64,000 nucleotides of DNA from Flavobacterium sp. H122 (GCF_004959765.1 NZ_SJZD01000001.1:124001-188000); one strand, 5' to 3'. Shown: positions 1 to 9,110, counted from the stretch's first letter. The notes: generated from the sequence alone by a model not told the origin. Translations and numbers: made by a program.

Positions 1-1315
1 ATTTACCTAAATTAAAATTATTCAGTTTCACATTACCTTTATAGATGGCATTATCTATATTGTTAATGTTTGACATTGCTAGTTTCGACTTAACATTTCC
101 AAGGATTGTATTTATATCGACATCAGCTTTTACATTTCTTAAATCAACTTCCGCTTCACCTGAAGCGGTAAATCGACCCAATTTTTTAAAGTTGGTTGGA
201 AGGTTTTTTTCAAGAATATTTGGTAAAATCTTAACTAAATTATCATAGGTTGAAGTAACTTTAGAAAACTTCCCTTTTATGTAATACGAATTCTTTTGCT
301 TTGAGAATAAATTTTTAAATCTGAAATCACCTCTAATTTCAGAACCTCTTTCATCAATCAGAACGAGTTTTTTAGTATTGAAATCATTTAAAGCTCCTAA
401 TAACCTACCTTTTATATCAAATTGCTGATTTTTACCAAACTCTCCATAATATTTATTCATATCATTAGAAGAAATCAAACCTTTTCCAATACGAACGTCA
501 AAAATTACTTTGTTATTAAAATCAGAAAAATCCTTACGGTTATAACGCAGTTCTATATCGCCTGATAAATTAGATTCTGGAGTTTTTAAATCTAAATTGG
601 CTAAATGAATATTTTTCTTAGTATATGTAAAATCAGAAGCCAAATCATCAACTACCAGTCCCCTATTATCAATAAAAGACATTTCTTTTATTTTAGTGGT
701 AACATCAGGACCTAAAATTTTTAAATCAGAGGCTTCAGCATTTAATCTTTTAGCACCAAAAACAAGAGGCTCTCTAGCATTATGATCAATGAAAGAAAAT
801 TCACTATTCATTATATGAGCTTCTTTTATAGTCATTAAAAATTTCTTTTTTGACTTTGACGGTTTCCCATCATCAAAAAGAGCAATGAACTTATCAAGAT
901 TAGTATCTTTTTCCCCTTTATAATTTATAACTTTGAACCTTAAACCATCGAGACGCACTTCTCCAAAATGCAAATCACCATCAATCATTTTTTTATAATC
1001 GAGAATATTGGTTTTTAAAACATTGATGTTAAATAGTGTGTCTTTTTTATAATCTCTAACTAAAACTTTTTTAAGTTTTACACCACCAAAAATGGTAAAA
1101 CTAGCTTCCTGGACCGTTATATCGGTTCCAAATTCTTTATTCAGCTGTTCTGTGGCATATTGGCCTAAACGGGTTTGAACCGAAGGCATATTGAGAGCAA
1201 TGCCAATTAAAAGCAACAACAAGACAAGGACAAGAATGAAATACATCTTGAATTTTAAAATCCTCACCCAAAGACTTTTTTTCTTGCCTTTTTTTTCTTC
1301 TAATTGCTCTTCCAA
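1..1315 (-). CDS. TamB/AsmA-like outer-membrane assembly protein, N-terminal part (partial)
   Basis: The reading frame is open on the minus strand from 1315 to the left edge, so only about 438 N-terminal residues are seen. A charged start (EEQLEEKKGKKK) is followed by one membrane anchor around residues 18-36 and then by a long beta-rich region with many short 'L.I...' repeats. That is the layout of inner-membrane-anchored, periplasm-spanning AsmA/TamB proteins, which help deliver lipids or outer-membrane proteins. No ATG lies between the upstream in-frame stop and the anchor, so the start is probably TTG at 1315; the next ATG would fall inside the anchor region. It is divergent from tsaD. 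In Flavobacteria a TamB-domain gene often sits here (from memory). The diagnostic C-terminal DUF490 domain is outside the window, so AsmA versus TamB is not settled. Confidence 0.7.
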   Translation of the reverse strand, partial: MEEQLEEKKGKKKSLWVRILKFKMYFILVLVLLLLLIGIALNMPSVQTRLGQYATEQLNKEFGTDITVQEASFTIFGGVKLKKVLVRDYKKDTLFNINVLKTNILDYKKMIDGDLHFGEVRLDGLRFKVINYKGEKDTNLDKFIALFDDGKPSKSKKKFLMTIKEAHIMNSEFSFIDHNAREPLVFGAKRLNAEASDLKILGPDVTTKIKEMSFIDNRGLVVDDLASDFTYTKKNIHLANLDLKTPESNLSGDIELRYNRKDFSDFNNKVIFDVRIGKGLISSNDMNKYYGEFGKNQQFDIKGRLLGALNDFNTKKLVLIDERGSEIRGDFRFKNLFSKQKNSYYIKGKFSKVTSTYDNLVKILPNILEKNLPTNFKKLGRFTASGEAEVDLRNVKADVDINTILGNVKSKLAMSNINNIDNAIYKGNVKLNNFNLGK

Positions 1316-1344
1316 AGGGGTTCTTTTTATGACCTAAATTTTAG

Positions 1345-1352
1345 TAACTTTG
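1345..1352 (+). promoter_or_regulatory. -7 promoter element (TAACTTTG) before tsaD
   Basis: This is an exact match to TAnnTTTG, the -7 consensus of the Bacteroidota primary sigma factor. It lies in the divergent gap about 70 nt before the tsaD start. I see no TTG at the usual distance upstream, so only half of the promoter is recognisable. Confidence 0.4.
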
Positions 1353-1420
1353 TCATCGGTTGTAAAAATAGGCTTTTCATCTGTTTTATACAACTTATCA
1401 CACAAATTCCATGCCTTAAA

Positions 1421-2443
1421 ATGAATAAGAAAAACGTATATATTTTAGCCATTGAAAGTTCTTGTGATGATACTGCCTGTGCTATTTTAGAAAATGACAA
1501 AATGCTTTCTAATGTTGTAGCCCGACAAAGTATTCATGAGGAATATGGAGGTGTTGTTCCTGAATTAGCATCCAGAGCACACCAACAAAACATTGTACCT
1601 GTTGTTGATGTAGCACTAAAAAAAGCAGGCATTACTAAAGAACAGCTTTCTGCAATTGCATTTACACAAGGTCCAGGACTTATGGGGTCTTTATTAGTCG
1701 GTAGTTCATTTGCCAAAAGCATGTCTATGGCATTAAACATTCCGCTTGTTGCTGTAAATCATATGCATGCGCATATTTTGGCTCACTTTATAGATGAGGA
1801 AGGTTTTGACAAACCCGAATTTCCTTTTTTAGCTTTAACCATTTCCGGCGGACACACACAAATTGTCAAAGTAAAAAGTTTTTTTGACATGGAGATTATT
1901 GGCGAAACCACCGATGATGCAGTAGGCGAAGCTTTTGACAAATCGGCTAAAATATTAGGACTACCCTACCCAGGAGGTCCTTTAATTGACAAATATGCTC
2001 AATTGGGGAACCCTAGACGTTTTGAATTCACTAAACCAAAGGTTGAAGGATTGGATTTCAGTTTTAGCGGATTAAAAACACAAATATTGTATTTTATTCA
2101 GCGAAATGTAAAAGAGAATCCTAATTTTATTGAAGAGAATCTAAATGATATATGCGCTTCTATTCAGTTTATCATTATCAAAATTTTGATGGATAAAATC
2201 AAAGAAGCTTCAATTCAAACGGGAATTAAACAAGTTGCAATTGGTGGCGGTGTTTCTGCCAATTCCGGAATACGAAATGCGATAAAAGAAGCCGAAACAA
2301 AATTTGGCTGGAAAACTTTTATTCCTAAATTTGAATACACTACAGATAATGCAGGAATGATAGGCATTGTTGGATACTATAAATATTTGGAAAATCATTT
2401 TAGTGATGCTTCTGTAACTTCAAAAGCAAGAATAGAATTTTAA
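1421..2443 (+). CDS. tsaD: tRNA N6-adenosine threonylcarbamoyltransferase TsaD
   Basis: TsaD (Kae1/Gcp family, ASKHA fold) transfers the threonylcarbamoyl group to A37 of ANN-decoding tRNAs, making t6A with TsaB, TsaC and TsaE. Seen here: the N-terminal phosphate motif IESSCDDT (residues 11-18), the metal-binding HMHAH at 114-118, SGGHTQ, the GEAFDK segment and the C-terminal TDNAGM motif with the metal-binding Asp. The 340-residue length is normal. I chose ATG at 1421 because the protein then starts MNKKNVYILAIESS as family members do; the frame stays open further upstream but that part has no family similarity. rsmE starts 1 nt after the stop, so the two are likely co-transcribed. tsaE and a tsaC-type gene lie elsewhere in this window. 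Confidence 0.96.
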   Translation: MNKKNVYILAIESSCDDTACAILENDKMLSNVVARQSIHEEYGGVVPELASRAHQQNIVPVVDVALKKAGITKEQLSAIAFTQGPGLMGSLLVGSSFAKSMSMALNIPLVAVNHMHAHILAHFIDEEGFDKPEFPFLALTISGGHTQIVKVKSFFDMEIIGETTDDAVGEAFDKSAKILGLPYPGGPLIDKYAQLGNPRRFEFTKPKVEGLDFSFSGLKTQILYFIQRNVKENPNFIEENLNDICASIQFIIIKILMDKIKEASIQTGIKQVAIGGGVSANSGIRNAIKEAETKFGWKTFIPKFEYTTDNAGMIGIVGYYKYLENHFSDASVTSKARIEF

Positions 2444-2444
2444 T

Positions 2445-3149
2445 ATGCAGTTATTTTACACTCTTGAAATAAATTCAGCAACATCTGAATTCTCATTTGA
2501 TAAAGAAGAAAGCAAACATATAGTTAAAGTATTACGCAAAAAAGAAGGCGATATTTTGCATGTTACCAATGGATTAGGTTTTTTATTTATCACGGAAATA
2601 ATTTTAGCTTCAGAAAAAAAATGTACAGTTAAAATTAATTCAACTGAAGAATATCATAAAACTGATTTCTATTTGCATCTGGCTGTCGCTCCTACAAAAA
2701 TGAACGAGCGTTACGAGTGGTTTTTAGAGAAAGCTACAGAAATAGGTATTCATGAGATAACACCTATTATATGTGATCATTCCGAAAGAAAAATAATCAA
2801 GACTGAGCGTTTTGATAAAATCATTCAATCAGCAATGAAACAATCCAATCAGTTTTATTTACCAAAATTGAATAATCCTGTTTCATTTAAAGATTTTATT
2901 AATCAAGAACATTCGGGAGAATTATTAATAGCACACTGTGAAGAAACACAAAAAAGACTCTTAAAAGAAGTCTTAAAGCCAAAAGAAAAATACACAATAC
3001 TTATAGGACCTGAAGGTGATTTTTCTGAAAAGGAAATCACATCAGCAATTCAAAATAAATTTATTCCTGTATCTTTAGGTAATACTAGATTACGAACTGA
3101 AACGGCAGCCATTGTAGCTTGCCACAGTGTAATTTTTGCAAATGAATAA
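2445..3149 (+). CDS. rsmE: 16S rRNA (uracil-1498-N3)-methyltransferase RsmE
   Basis: RsmE methylates U1498 in helix 44 of 16S rRNA using S-adenosylmethionine. The 234-residue protein has the N-terminal PUA-like part with the HIVKVLRKKEGD segment and the C-terminal SPOUT knot with its two signatures: IGPEGDFSEKE (about 187-197) and LGNTRLRTETA (about 212-222), which form the cofactor pocket. Length and motif order are normal. It begins 1 nt after the tsaD stop and is followed 3 nt later by the DUF4159 gene, so these look like one transcript. No anomaly noticed. Confidence 0.95.
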   Translation: MQLFYTLEINSATSEFSFDKEESKHIVKVLRKKEGDILHVTNGLGFLFITEIILASEKKCTVKINSTEEYHKTDFYLHLAVAPTKMNERYEWFLEKATEIGIHEITPIICDHSERKIIKTERFDKIIQSAMKQSNQFYLPKLNNPVSFKDFINQEHSGELLIAHCEETQKRLLKEVLKPKEKYTILIGPEGDFSEKEITSAIQNKFIPVSLGNTRLRTETAAIVACHSVIFANE

Positions 3150-3152
3150 CTT

Positions 3153-3794
3153 ATGAAACGAATTGCTCTATATTTAATACTACTGATTTGGAATTTTGGA
3201 TTTTCTCAAGAAATTGCCTTGTTAAAATACAACGGTGGCGGTGACTGGTATGCCAACCCTACTTCCCTACCTAATTTAATTAAATTCTCAAATCAAAATA
3301 TCAACACAAGAATAAAGCAAAAACCCGCAACAGTTTCACCAGGAAGTGCTGATATTTTTTCTTATCCTTTTATTCATATGACCGGACATGGAAATGTGAT
3401 TTTCAATGATCAGGAAGCCGAAAATTTACGTAATTATCTGACTGCTGGAGGTTTTTTACATATTGATGACAATTACGGTATGGATAAATATATCCGTAAT
3501 GAGATAAAAAAATTATTTCCAAACAGTTCTTTATTGGAAATACCGGTTTCACATCCTATTTTCCAGAAGCCTTACACTTTTGCGTCCGGCTTGCCAAAAA
3601 TTCACGAGCATGACCGAAAGCGCCCGCAAGCCTTCGGTATATTCATTAATAATAAATTAGCACTGCTATACACTTACGAATGTGACTTGGGTGATGGCTG
3701 GGAGGACTATGAAGTGCATAACAACCCTAAAGAAGTCCGTGAAAAGGCATTAAAAATGGGTGCAAATATCTTAAATTACGTTTTCAATAATTAA
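3153..3794 (+). CDS. Exported DUF4159 protein
   Basis: A 213-residue protein with a short Sec signal peptide (MKRIALYLILLIWNFGFSQ, cleavage near residue 18), so it is periplasmic or surface-facing. The rest fits the DUF4159 domain: a Rossmann-like fold in which a glutamine-amidotransferase-like core can be seen in segments such as FIHMTGHGNVIF, GGFLHIDDNYG and the C-terminal GDGWEDYEVHN. No catalytic Cys-His pair of a true amidotransferase is obvious. DUF4159 proteins often accompany MoxR/BatA-type modules, but here the neighbours are rRNA and tRNA methylases, in tight array with gaps of 3 nt on both sides. Function unknown. Confidence 0.8.
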   Translation: MKRIALYLILLIWNFGFSQEIALLKYNGGGDWYANPTSLPNLIKFSNQNINTRIKQKPATVSPGSADIFSYPFIHMTGHGNVIFNDQEAENLRNYLTAGGFLHIDDNYGMDKYIRNEIKKLFPNSSLLEIPVSHPIFQKPYTFASGLPKIHEHDRKRPQAFGIFINNKLALLYTYECDLGDGWEDYEVHNNPKEVREKALKMGANILNYVFNN

Positions 3795-3797
3795 ACA

Positions 3798-4301
3798 TTG
3801 GAACAACTTACTCATTATACTACTTCATTTGAATCAAAACAATTCCCGATTACGGTAATTTGTGACGAAGTTTATTTTCAGGACAACATCGGCAGTATTT
3901 TCAGAATATGTGATGCTTTTGGTGTGGAAAAAATCATTTTTACAGGCAATGATTTTGTTTTTTCTGAAAGAAAAATAAACAAAACTTCAAGAAGCACCCA
4001 TAAAAGACTCCCTTATGAAATCATCAAAGATAAGAGCGATGTTTTAAAATTTCTTAAAAAATCAAATTCAGAAATTCTGATTTTAGAAATCACTTCAACA
4101 AGCAAACCTATCACCTCTTTAAATTTTGATATTTCCAAACCGGTAATACTTATAATTGGGAATGAAATAAACGGTGTCTCAAATGAACTTCTTTCAACTT
4201 ACAATAATTGTTACCACATCAATATGTTTGGTAAAAACAGCAGTATGAATGTAGTCCAGTCACTAGCTATTGCTTTGCATGAAGTAACTAAATTATTATA
4301 A
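3798..4301 (+). CDS. TrmH/SpoU-family RNA 2'-O-methyltransferase
   Basis: A 167-residue SPOUT methylase that would 2'-O-methylate a tRNA or rRNA ribose. All three SpoU motifs are visible: motif 1 NIGSIFRICDAFGV (about 31-44), motif 2 VILIIGNEINGVSNELL (about 113-129) and motif 3 NMFGKNSSMNVVQSLAIAL (about 140-158). It has no N-terminal substrate-binding extension, so the target cannot be named. The start must be TTG at 3798: an in-frame TAA lies two codons upstream and the next ATG is near the C-terminus. It is the last gene of the run from tsaD; an AT-rich 230-bp gap follows. Confidence 0.88.
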   Translation: MEQLTHYTTSFESKQFPITVICDEVYFQDNIGSIFRICDAFGVEKIIFTGNDFVFSERKINKTSRSTHKRLPYEIIKDKSDVLKFLKKSNSEILILEITSTSKPITSLNFDISKPVILIIGNEINGVSNELLSTYNNCYHINMFGKNSSMNVVQSLAIALHEVTKLL

Positions 4302-4533
4302 AACAACATTTTAACAATTATCAAAAATCAGCAATTATCCAAAAATTAGTGATTTAACAATTTTTTACTGATTCTTTTACATTAAAACCATTGATTTTGT
4401 AGGAATTGTTAAATTAAAGTAAAAAAAACTTTACTATTTTTTTAAAAATATTTTTTTCTTTAAAAATAAATTTATAGTATTGCGACATATTTCTCGAAAA
4501 AATTAATAATTTATTAACCAAACCAAACAAATC

Positions 4534-5484
4534 ATGAAAAAATTATTGTTGTCAGCTTCAGCTGCACTAATGATGTTCTCTTGTCAAAAGGACGAAACTA
4601 CTAACACACAAGTTGACGCTGCAGCTCACAGAGGTTGTGCTTCACACGAAGTTTTAGAAAGACAAATGCAGGAAGATCCAGCTTTAGCGTCAAGAATGGC
4701 TAGCATTGAAAATTTCACAAATGAAGCTATCAAATCTGGTCGTTTAGTAAACGGTGTAATTGAAATCCCAGTTGTATTCAACGTTCTATACAGAACAGCA
4801 GCTGAAAACATTTCTTTAGCACAATTACAATCTCAAATTGATGTGTTAAATGCTGACTATTCAGCAACTAATTCAGATTACAACACTGCAAACAATCCTT
4901 ATTCTGCAGTACGTAGTGGCGATTACGGAATTAGATTCGTTTTGGATCAAGTTATCCGTAAATCAACTACTAAAACATCTTGGGGAACTAATGATGTTAT
5001 GAAAAATGCTAAAAGAGGTGGTATTGCTGCAACTTCTCCTACTACTAAATTAAACTTCTGGGTTTGTACAATTGGTGGTGGAATTTTAGGTTACGCTCAG
5101 TTCCCTGGAGGTTCAGCTTCAACTGACGGTATTGTTTGTGATAGCAAATACACAGGTTTATCAGGAAGTGCTAATGCTCCTTTCAACTTAGGTAGAACAG
5201 CTACTCACGAAGTTGGACACTGGTTAAACTTACGTCACATTTGGGGTGATGCTACTTGTGGTAATGACTTTGTTGCTGATACACCATTACATGATTCAGC
5301 TAACTATGGTGTTCCAGCTGTAGGTCACAGATCAACTTGTTCAGGTACTCCACTTGAAATGTATATGAACTATATGGATTATACTGATGACAGAGGAATG
5401 TATATGTTCTCTGCAGGTCAAAAAGACCGTTCTGCTGCAATATTTGTATCAGGAGGTGCAAGAAATTCTTTTGCTCAGCCATAA
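4534..5484 (+). CDS. M43 (pappalysin/cytophagalysin) zinc metalloprotease, lipoprotein
   Basis: A 316-residue exported endopeptidase. The N-terminus is a lipoprotein signal: hydrophobic stretch, then MMFSC with the lipid-bearing Cys at 17. The catalytic site is a metzincin motif, HEVGHWLNLRH (H225, E226, H229, H235) followed by IWG, and the Met-turn YMNYMDYTDD near 281; this combination is typical of family M43. There is no C-terminal T9SS sorting domain, so membrane lipidation rather than T9SS is the likely route. Codon choice is noticeably more regular than in the neighbours (many GGT, ACT, GCT), which suggests strong expression. It has its own long AT-rich leader and a strong terminator, so it is monocistronic. 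Substrate unknown. Confidence 0.9.
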   Translation: MKKLLLSASAALMMFSCQKDETTNTQVDAAAHRGCASHEVLERQMQEDPALASRMASIENFTNEAIKSGRLVNGVIEIPVVFNVLYRTAAENISLAQLQSQIDVLNADYSATNSDYNTANNPYSAVRSGDYGIRFVLDQVIRKSTTKTSWGTNDVMKNAKRGGIAATSPTTKLNFWVCTIGGGILGYAQFPGGSASTDGIVCDSKYTGLSGSANAPFNLGRTATHEVGHWLNLRHIWGDATCGNDFVADTPLHDSANYGVPAVGHRSTCSGTPLEMYMNYMDYTDDRGMYMFSAGQKDRSAAIFVSGGARNSFAQP

Positions 5485-5505
5485 GATTTATTTCTAAATT
5501 GATAG

Positions 5506-5537
5506 AAAGCCGTCTCATAACCGAGACGGCTTTTTTT
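5506..5537 (+). terminator. Rho-independent terminator after the M43 protease gene
   Basis: An 11-bp perfect stem (AAAGCCGTCTC / GAGACGGCTTT) with a 6-nt loop is followed by a T run. It lies 22 bp after the stop codon. Confidence 0.9.
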
Positions 5538-5661
5538 ATGTTTTATTTATATTCTTGAATTAGATACTAAGAGATACAAATCTAAAATTTCATATTTTTT
5601 TCTTAAATATGCTAAACATTGTTACTTTAGTATCAGACAGAGATTTCTAACAGAATAATTG

Positions 5662-6204
5662 ATGAAAAACAAATTAAAAGCTTTGAGGGAACATAAAAAT
5701 TTGACTCAAAATGAGCTCGCAGAAAAGAGCGGCCTCTCATTGCGGACAATTCAGCGAATTGAAGCAGGTGGTGTATTCAAAGGACATACCTTGAAAACTA
5801 TTGCACAAATACTGGAAATAGATACACAAGATTTATTTTTTACAGAAAATGGAAGACTTAATATTGAAAGAGCCAAGCTTATTAATCTTTCTGTGTTGTC
5901 CGGATTAATCATTCCGTTTGGAGGAATAGCAATTCCTTTGTACTTAACTTTTCTGACTAAGGATGAAAAAAATAAACAATTAGGTAAAAATATTGTAAGC
6001 ATCCAAATTATTTTAGCAGCTGTTCTTTCTGTTTTATTAATAGCAAGTCCATTTATTCAGAAGACACTTTCAATTAAATTTCCTTTATTCATAATATTCC
6101 TAATTGCTTTTATATGTTTAAAAATAGGCGTTACTATTATAAATGGAATAAGCTTAAACAAAACAGACGATATTTATAATAAGCTAAAAATCAATCTCAT
6201 ATAA
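5662..6204 (+). CDS. XRE-family regulator with three C-terminal membrane segments
   Basis: A 180-residue protein. Residues 2-58 form a helix-turn-helix domain (LTQNELAEKSGLSLRTIQR) of the Cro/C1 type. After a short linker come three hydrophobic segments at about 74-97, 111-132 and 141-162, so the DNA-binding domain appears tethered to the inner membrane. The membrane part resembles the small DUF4870-like module. The ATG at 5662 is preferred over a TTG directly before it. It is monocistronic between two terminator or gap regions. A membrane-bound repressor responding to an envelope signal is plausible but not shown; no target is identifiable. Confidence 0.82.
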   Translation: MKNKLKALREHKNLTQNELAEKSGLSLRTIQRIEAGGVFKGHTLKTIAQILEIDTQDLFFTENGRLNIERAKLINLSVLSGLIIPFGGIAIPLYLTFLTKDEKNKQLGKNIVSIQIILAAVLSVLLIASPFIQKTLSIKFPLFIIFLIAFICLKIGVTIINGISLNKTDDIYNKLKINLI

Positions 6205-6290
6205 ACTTAAAATAAAATTGTCGTAAAATTGGCGGTATGTTTTCGCAGGAGAATTTCTTTTCAATTCTTAAACTTGAAAAAAAATTAAAT

Positions 6291-7205
6291 ATGAAAACAT
6301 TCAAAAGAATCGTGTTTGCTTTTCTGGCTTTAACAGCCCTATCAGCAGTTTTTGGTTATTTCTATTTCGACCGTAAATTTACTCCTGAAAAAAATTATCT
6401 GTCTGTAAAAAATCAAAGTGGAAAAGTACCTATAGTTTGGCAGGGAAGCAGCAAAAATGCAATGCTTATACCTATCAAGTTTGAGGGAGATACAGCCGAA
6501 TATTTTTTACAATTTGATACAGGTTCCCCTTATACAGTATTCTATAAAAATTCAGCAGCAAAAATTCAACAAATCACTTTACACAAGCAAACTGCTAAAA
6601 CTGGTTTTCTTATTGGCCGGACAAAAATTTTTTCAACTCATTTTAGAATAATAGATTATGGAGAAAAATTTAATAAAAATGATTCTGTTAGAATAATAGG
6701 CACGTTAGGTTCTGATATTCTGGAAAACAGAAAAACACTAATAAACTTTAAAGAAAACTTTATAGAATTCAATCTTAGTAAGCAACCCGAAGATGTTCAG
6801 AATAAACTTTTTGATTTTGAATTCAAAAAAAGAAAAATTATTATTCCAGGAATTCTAAAAGAAAAAGAAGGAGAATTTTTATATGACTCAGGAACCAGTG
6901 CTTATGAATTGTTGTCTGATAAAGAGACTTGGAATAATTTAAAAACAGCTGGCTCAAAAATAGTTGCTGAGAGAGCTAACTCCTGGCAAAATACACTTAC
7001 TACTTATAGTGCAAAATCTGATATTCCAATAACATTCAACAAAAAAAATCTTCAAATAAAAGCAATTACTTATGTTGATGGGTTTTCAAAGACACAATAC
7101 TTATTAATGAAATTTTCAGGAATGACTGGAATGCTTGGAAATAAATTCTTTTTAGAAAATACAATATATCTTGATTGTTCGGTAGAAAAAATAGCTATAG
7201 ATTAA
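6291..7205 (+). CDS. Membrane-anchored two-lobed aspartic protease-like protein
   Basis: A 304-residue protein with one N-terminal membrane anchor (about 6-26) and an extracytoplasmic body containing two aspartic-protease half-sites. Lobe 1: FDTGSP at 75-80 and, later, IGTLGSDIL at 136-144 with INFKENFIEF. Lobe 2: YDSGTS at 198-203 and GMLGNKFF at 280-287 with TIYLDCSVEKIAI. Each lobe thus shows an Asp-Thr/Ser-Gly loop plus the hydrophobic-hydrophobic-Gly element of pepsin/retropepsin folds, in the same order and spacing. Both candidate catalytic Asp residues (D76, D199) are present. I start at ATG 6291; an in-frame ATG at 6237 would add 18 residues before the anchor. Proteolytic activity is inferred. 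Confidence 0.72.
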   Translation: MKTFKRIVFAFLALTALSAVFGYFYFDRKFTPEKNYLSVKNQSGKVPIVWQGSSKNAMLIPIKFEGDTAEYFLQFDTGSPYTVFYKNSAAKIQQITLHKQTAKTGFLIGRTKIFSTHFRIIDYGEKFNKNDSVRIIGTLGSDILENRKTLINFKENFIEFNLSKQPEDVQNKLFDFEFKKRKIIIPGILKEKEGEFLYDSGTSAYELLSDKETWNNLKTAGSKIVAERANSWQNTLTTYSAKSDIPITFNKKNLQIKAITYVDGFSKTQYLLMKFSGMTGMLGNKFFLENTIYLDCSVEKIAID

Positions 7206-7266
7206 TTGCAAAGCACTGAAATACAAGAGTTTTTACTTATATTTATTATTAATAAAACGACCAATT

Positions 7267-7722
7267 ATGAAGCTTTCATTTATTATTTATCTATTTGCAT
7301 CATTTCAAATGCTTGCTCAAAACGAAGATTTAAAACTAAAAGAAGAAATAAAAAGATTAGATTATGCTCATGCACGGGCTATATTTGAAGGCAATGCTGT
7401 TGCTCTCGATAGTTTAATGAATGATGACGTTACTGTAAATCATCCCACCAACAGAATCGTAAAAGAGAAAAAAGAATTGTTGGCTTTAATTAGGAAAGGA
7501 GTAATAAAATACACAACTTTTGAAAGAACTCCTGAAAAATTTTTGTTTTACAAGGATATGGTTGTTATTATGGGAAGTGAAATTGTTACACCTGCAAAAG
7601 GAGCTCCAAACGCAGGGAAAAAACTGCAAAGAAGATACACAAACATTTGGATGAAAAACAATAACAATAACAAGTGGCAATTATACATAAGACACGCTAA
7701 TAATATATGTCCTAATAAATGA
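7267..7722 (+). CDS. Exported NTF2-like (DUF4440-type) protein
   Basis: A 151-residue protein with a Sec signal peptide (MKLSFIIYLFASFQMLAQ). The mature part has the SnoaL/DUF4440 cone-shaped NTF2-like pattern: LDYAHARAIFEGNAVALDSLMNDDVTVNHP near the start and a closing strand WQLYIRHANN. Such domains bind small hydrophobic ligands or act as isomerases or hydrolases, and the specific role cannot be read. A run of asparagines (about 135-140) precedes the last strand. It follows the aspartic protease-like gene by 61 bp on the same strand and may share its transcript. Confidence 0.78.
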   Translation: MKLSFIIYLFASFQMLAQNEDLKLKEEIKRLDYAHARAIFEGNAVALDSLMNDDVTVNHPTNRIVKEKKELLALIRKGVIKYTTFERTPEKFLFYKDMVVIMGSEIVTPAKGAPNAGKKLQRRYTNIWMKNNNNNKWQLYIRHANNICPNK

Positions 7723-7924
7723 GTTTTTGGTAAAAGATAGCTAATTAGTTAAAATTTCCATTTTCTAACCAGATTACTTCGGAAATTTACAATTCTCTTA
7801 ATAACAAGGTTTATTTTTTAAAACTTTTCTTATATTTTTTGATAGATTTGTCTTTAAAATAATAAAATTTAGGCAAAATATTTGGCATAACACACTAAAA
7901 ATTTTAAAAAATAAAACTAATAGC

Positions 7925-8185
7925 ATGAAAGCTGAAAACTTCGCAGAACTAACTGATAAAAAAATTTTGAATAAAATTAAAAACCTGAAAACAAACAAAC
8001 TAATCGATGCCGCAATTGTTGGACTTACAATAGGAATTGTAATTTATAGTGTCGTAAAACATGGTTTTGGTTTTTTTACTTTCTTTCCACTTTTACTAAC
8101 ATATATGATTGTTAGAAATTCAAAAAACAATAAAATCTTAGAAGCAGAATTACAAAAGGTAATTGAATCGAGAAACACAAAATAA
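7925..8185 (+). CDS. Small two-helix membrane protein, unknown function
   Basis: An 86-residue protein: a charged amphipathic N-terminal segment (about 1-26), two closely spaced hydrophobic helices (about 29-46 and 50-64) and a charged C-terminal helix. It could be a small membrane adaptor; I do not recognise a family. It is preceded by a 200-bp AT-rich gap with no clear exact promoter and ends at a bidirectional terminator shared with sucD. Confidence 0.6.
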   Translation: MKAENFAELTDKKILNKIKNLKTNKLIDAAIVGLTIGIVIYSVVKHGFGFFTFFPLLLTYMIVRNSKNNKILEAELQKVIESRNTK

Positions 8186-8186
8186 A

Positions 8187-8215
8187 AAAAGCCAGCTATT
8201 TAATAGCTGGCTTTT
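8187..8215. terminator. Bidirectional terminator between the small membrane protein gene and sucD
   Basis: The stem AAAGCCAGCTAT / ATAGCTGGCTTT with a tiny loop has an A run on the left and a T run on the right, so it can serve both convergent genes. Confidence 0.88.
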
Positions 8216-8237
8216 CATTTTATAATTCGGTTTAGGA

Positions 8238-9110
8238 TTATCCTAAAACTTCTTTTACTTTTTTACCGATTTCAGCCGGAGAGTCAACCACGTGGATTCC
8301 GTTTTCTCTCATAATGCGTTTTTTAGCTTCAGCAGTATCATCAGCACCACCAACGATAGCACCGGCATGACCCATTGTGCGTCCTTTTGGAGCAGTTTCA
8401 CCAGCGATGAAACCTACAACCGGTTTACGGTTACCGTCAGCTTTAATCCATTTAGCAGCATCTGCTTCTAATTGACCACCAATTTCACCAATCATAATAA
8501 TACAATGAGTTTCAGGGTCATTCATTAATAATTCAACCGCTTCTTTAGTAGTAGTCCCAATGATTGGGTCACCACCAATACCGATAGCAGTTGTAATACC
8601 GAAACCTTGACGAACTACCTGGTCAGCAGCTTCGTATGTTAAAGTTCCTGATTTAGAAACAATACCTATGTTACCTTTTTTGAAAACAAAACCTGGCATG
8701 ATACCAACTTTAGCTTCTCCCGGAGTAATTACACCTGGGCAGTTAGGACCAACTAAACGGCAGTCTTTAGCTTTAATGTAATCGTATGCTTTAATCATAT
8801 CAGCTACAGGAATACCTTCAGTAATACAAATGATTACTTTGATACCAGCATCAGCTGCTTCCATAATTGCGTCAGCTGCAAATGCAGGCGGAACGAAAAT
8901 AATTGAAGTATCAGCACCAGCTTGAACAACAGCGTCTTTTACTGTATTGAAAACTGGACGATCTAAGTGAGTTGAACCACCTTTTCCCGGAGTAACACCA
9001 CCTACAACATTTGTTCCGTATTCAATCATTTGTGAAGCGTGGAAAGTTCCTTCACTTCCTGTGAAACCTTGAACGATTATTTTTGAATCTTTATTTACTA
9101 AAACACTCAT
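8238..9110 (-). CDS. sucD: Succinyl-CoA synthetase alpha subunit (ADP-forming)
   Basis: The alpha subunit of the TCA-cycle enzyme that interconverts succinyl-CoA and succinate with phosphorylation of ADP or GDP. It has the N-terminal CoA-binding Rossmann domain ([14 protein letters not shown] at 11-24, CPGVITPGE at 124-132) and the ligase domain with the phosphorylated histidine in [11 protein letters not shown] (H248). At 290 residues it is full length. The sucC gene for the beta subunit is not adjacent, as is common in Flavobacteria. It sits downstream of the lipid A cluster but is separated by about 105 bp and carries its own -7 box, so it is probably transcribed alone as well. Confidence 0.97.
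   Translation of the reverse strand: MSVLVNKDSKIIVQGFTGSEGTFHASQMIEYGTNVVGGVTPGKGGSTHLDRPVFNTVKDAVVQAGADTSIIFVPPAFAADAIMEAADAGIKVIICITEGIPVADMIKAYDYIKAKDCRLVGPNCPGVITPGEAKVGIMPGFVFKKGNIGIVSKSGTLTYEAADQVVRQGFGITTAIGIGGDPIIGTTTKEAVELLMNDPETHCIIMIGEIGGQLEADAAKWIKADGNRKPVVGFIAGETAPKGRTMGHAGAIVGGADDTAEAKKRIMRENGIHVVDSPAEIGKKVKEVLG

Noticed and set aside
45..248. Plus-strand reading frame at the left end
   Set aside because: It is opposite the continuous TamB-like frame that covers 1-1315 and has no supporting features.
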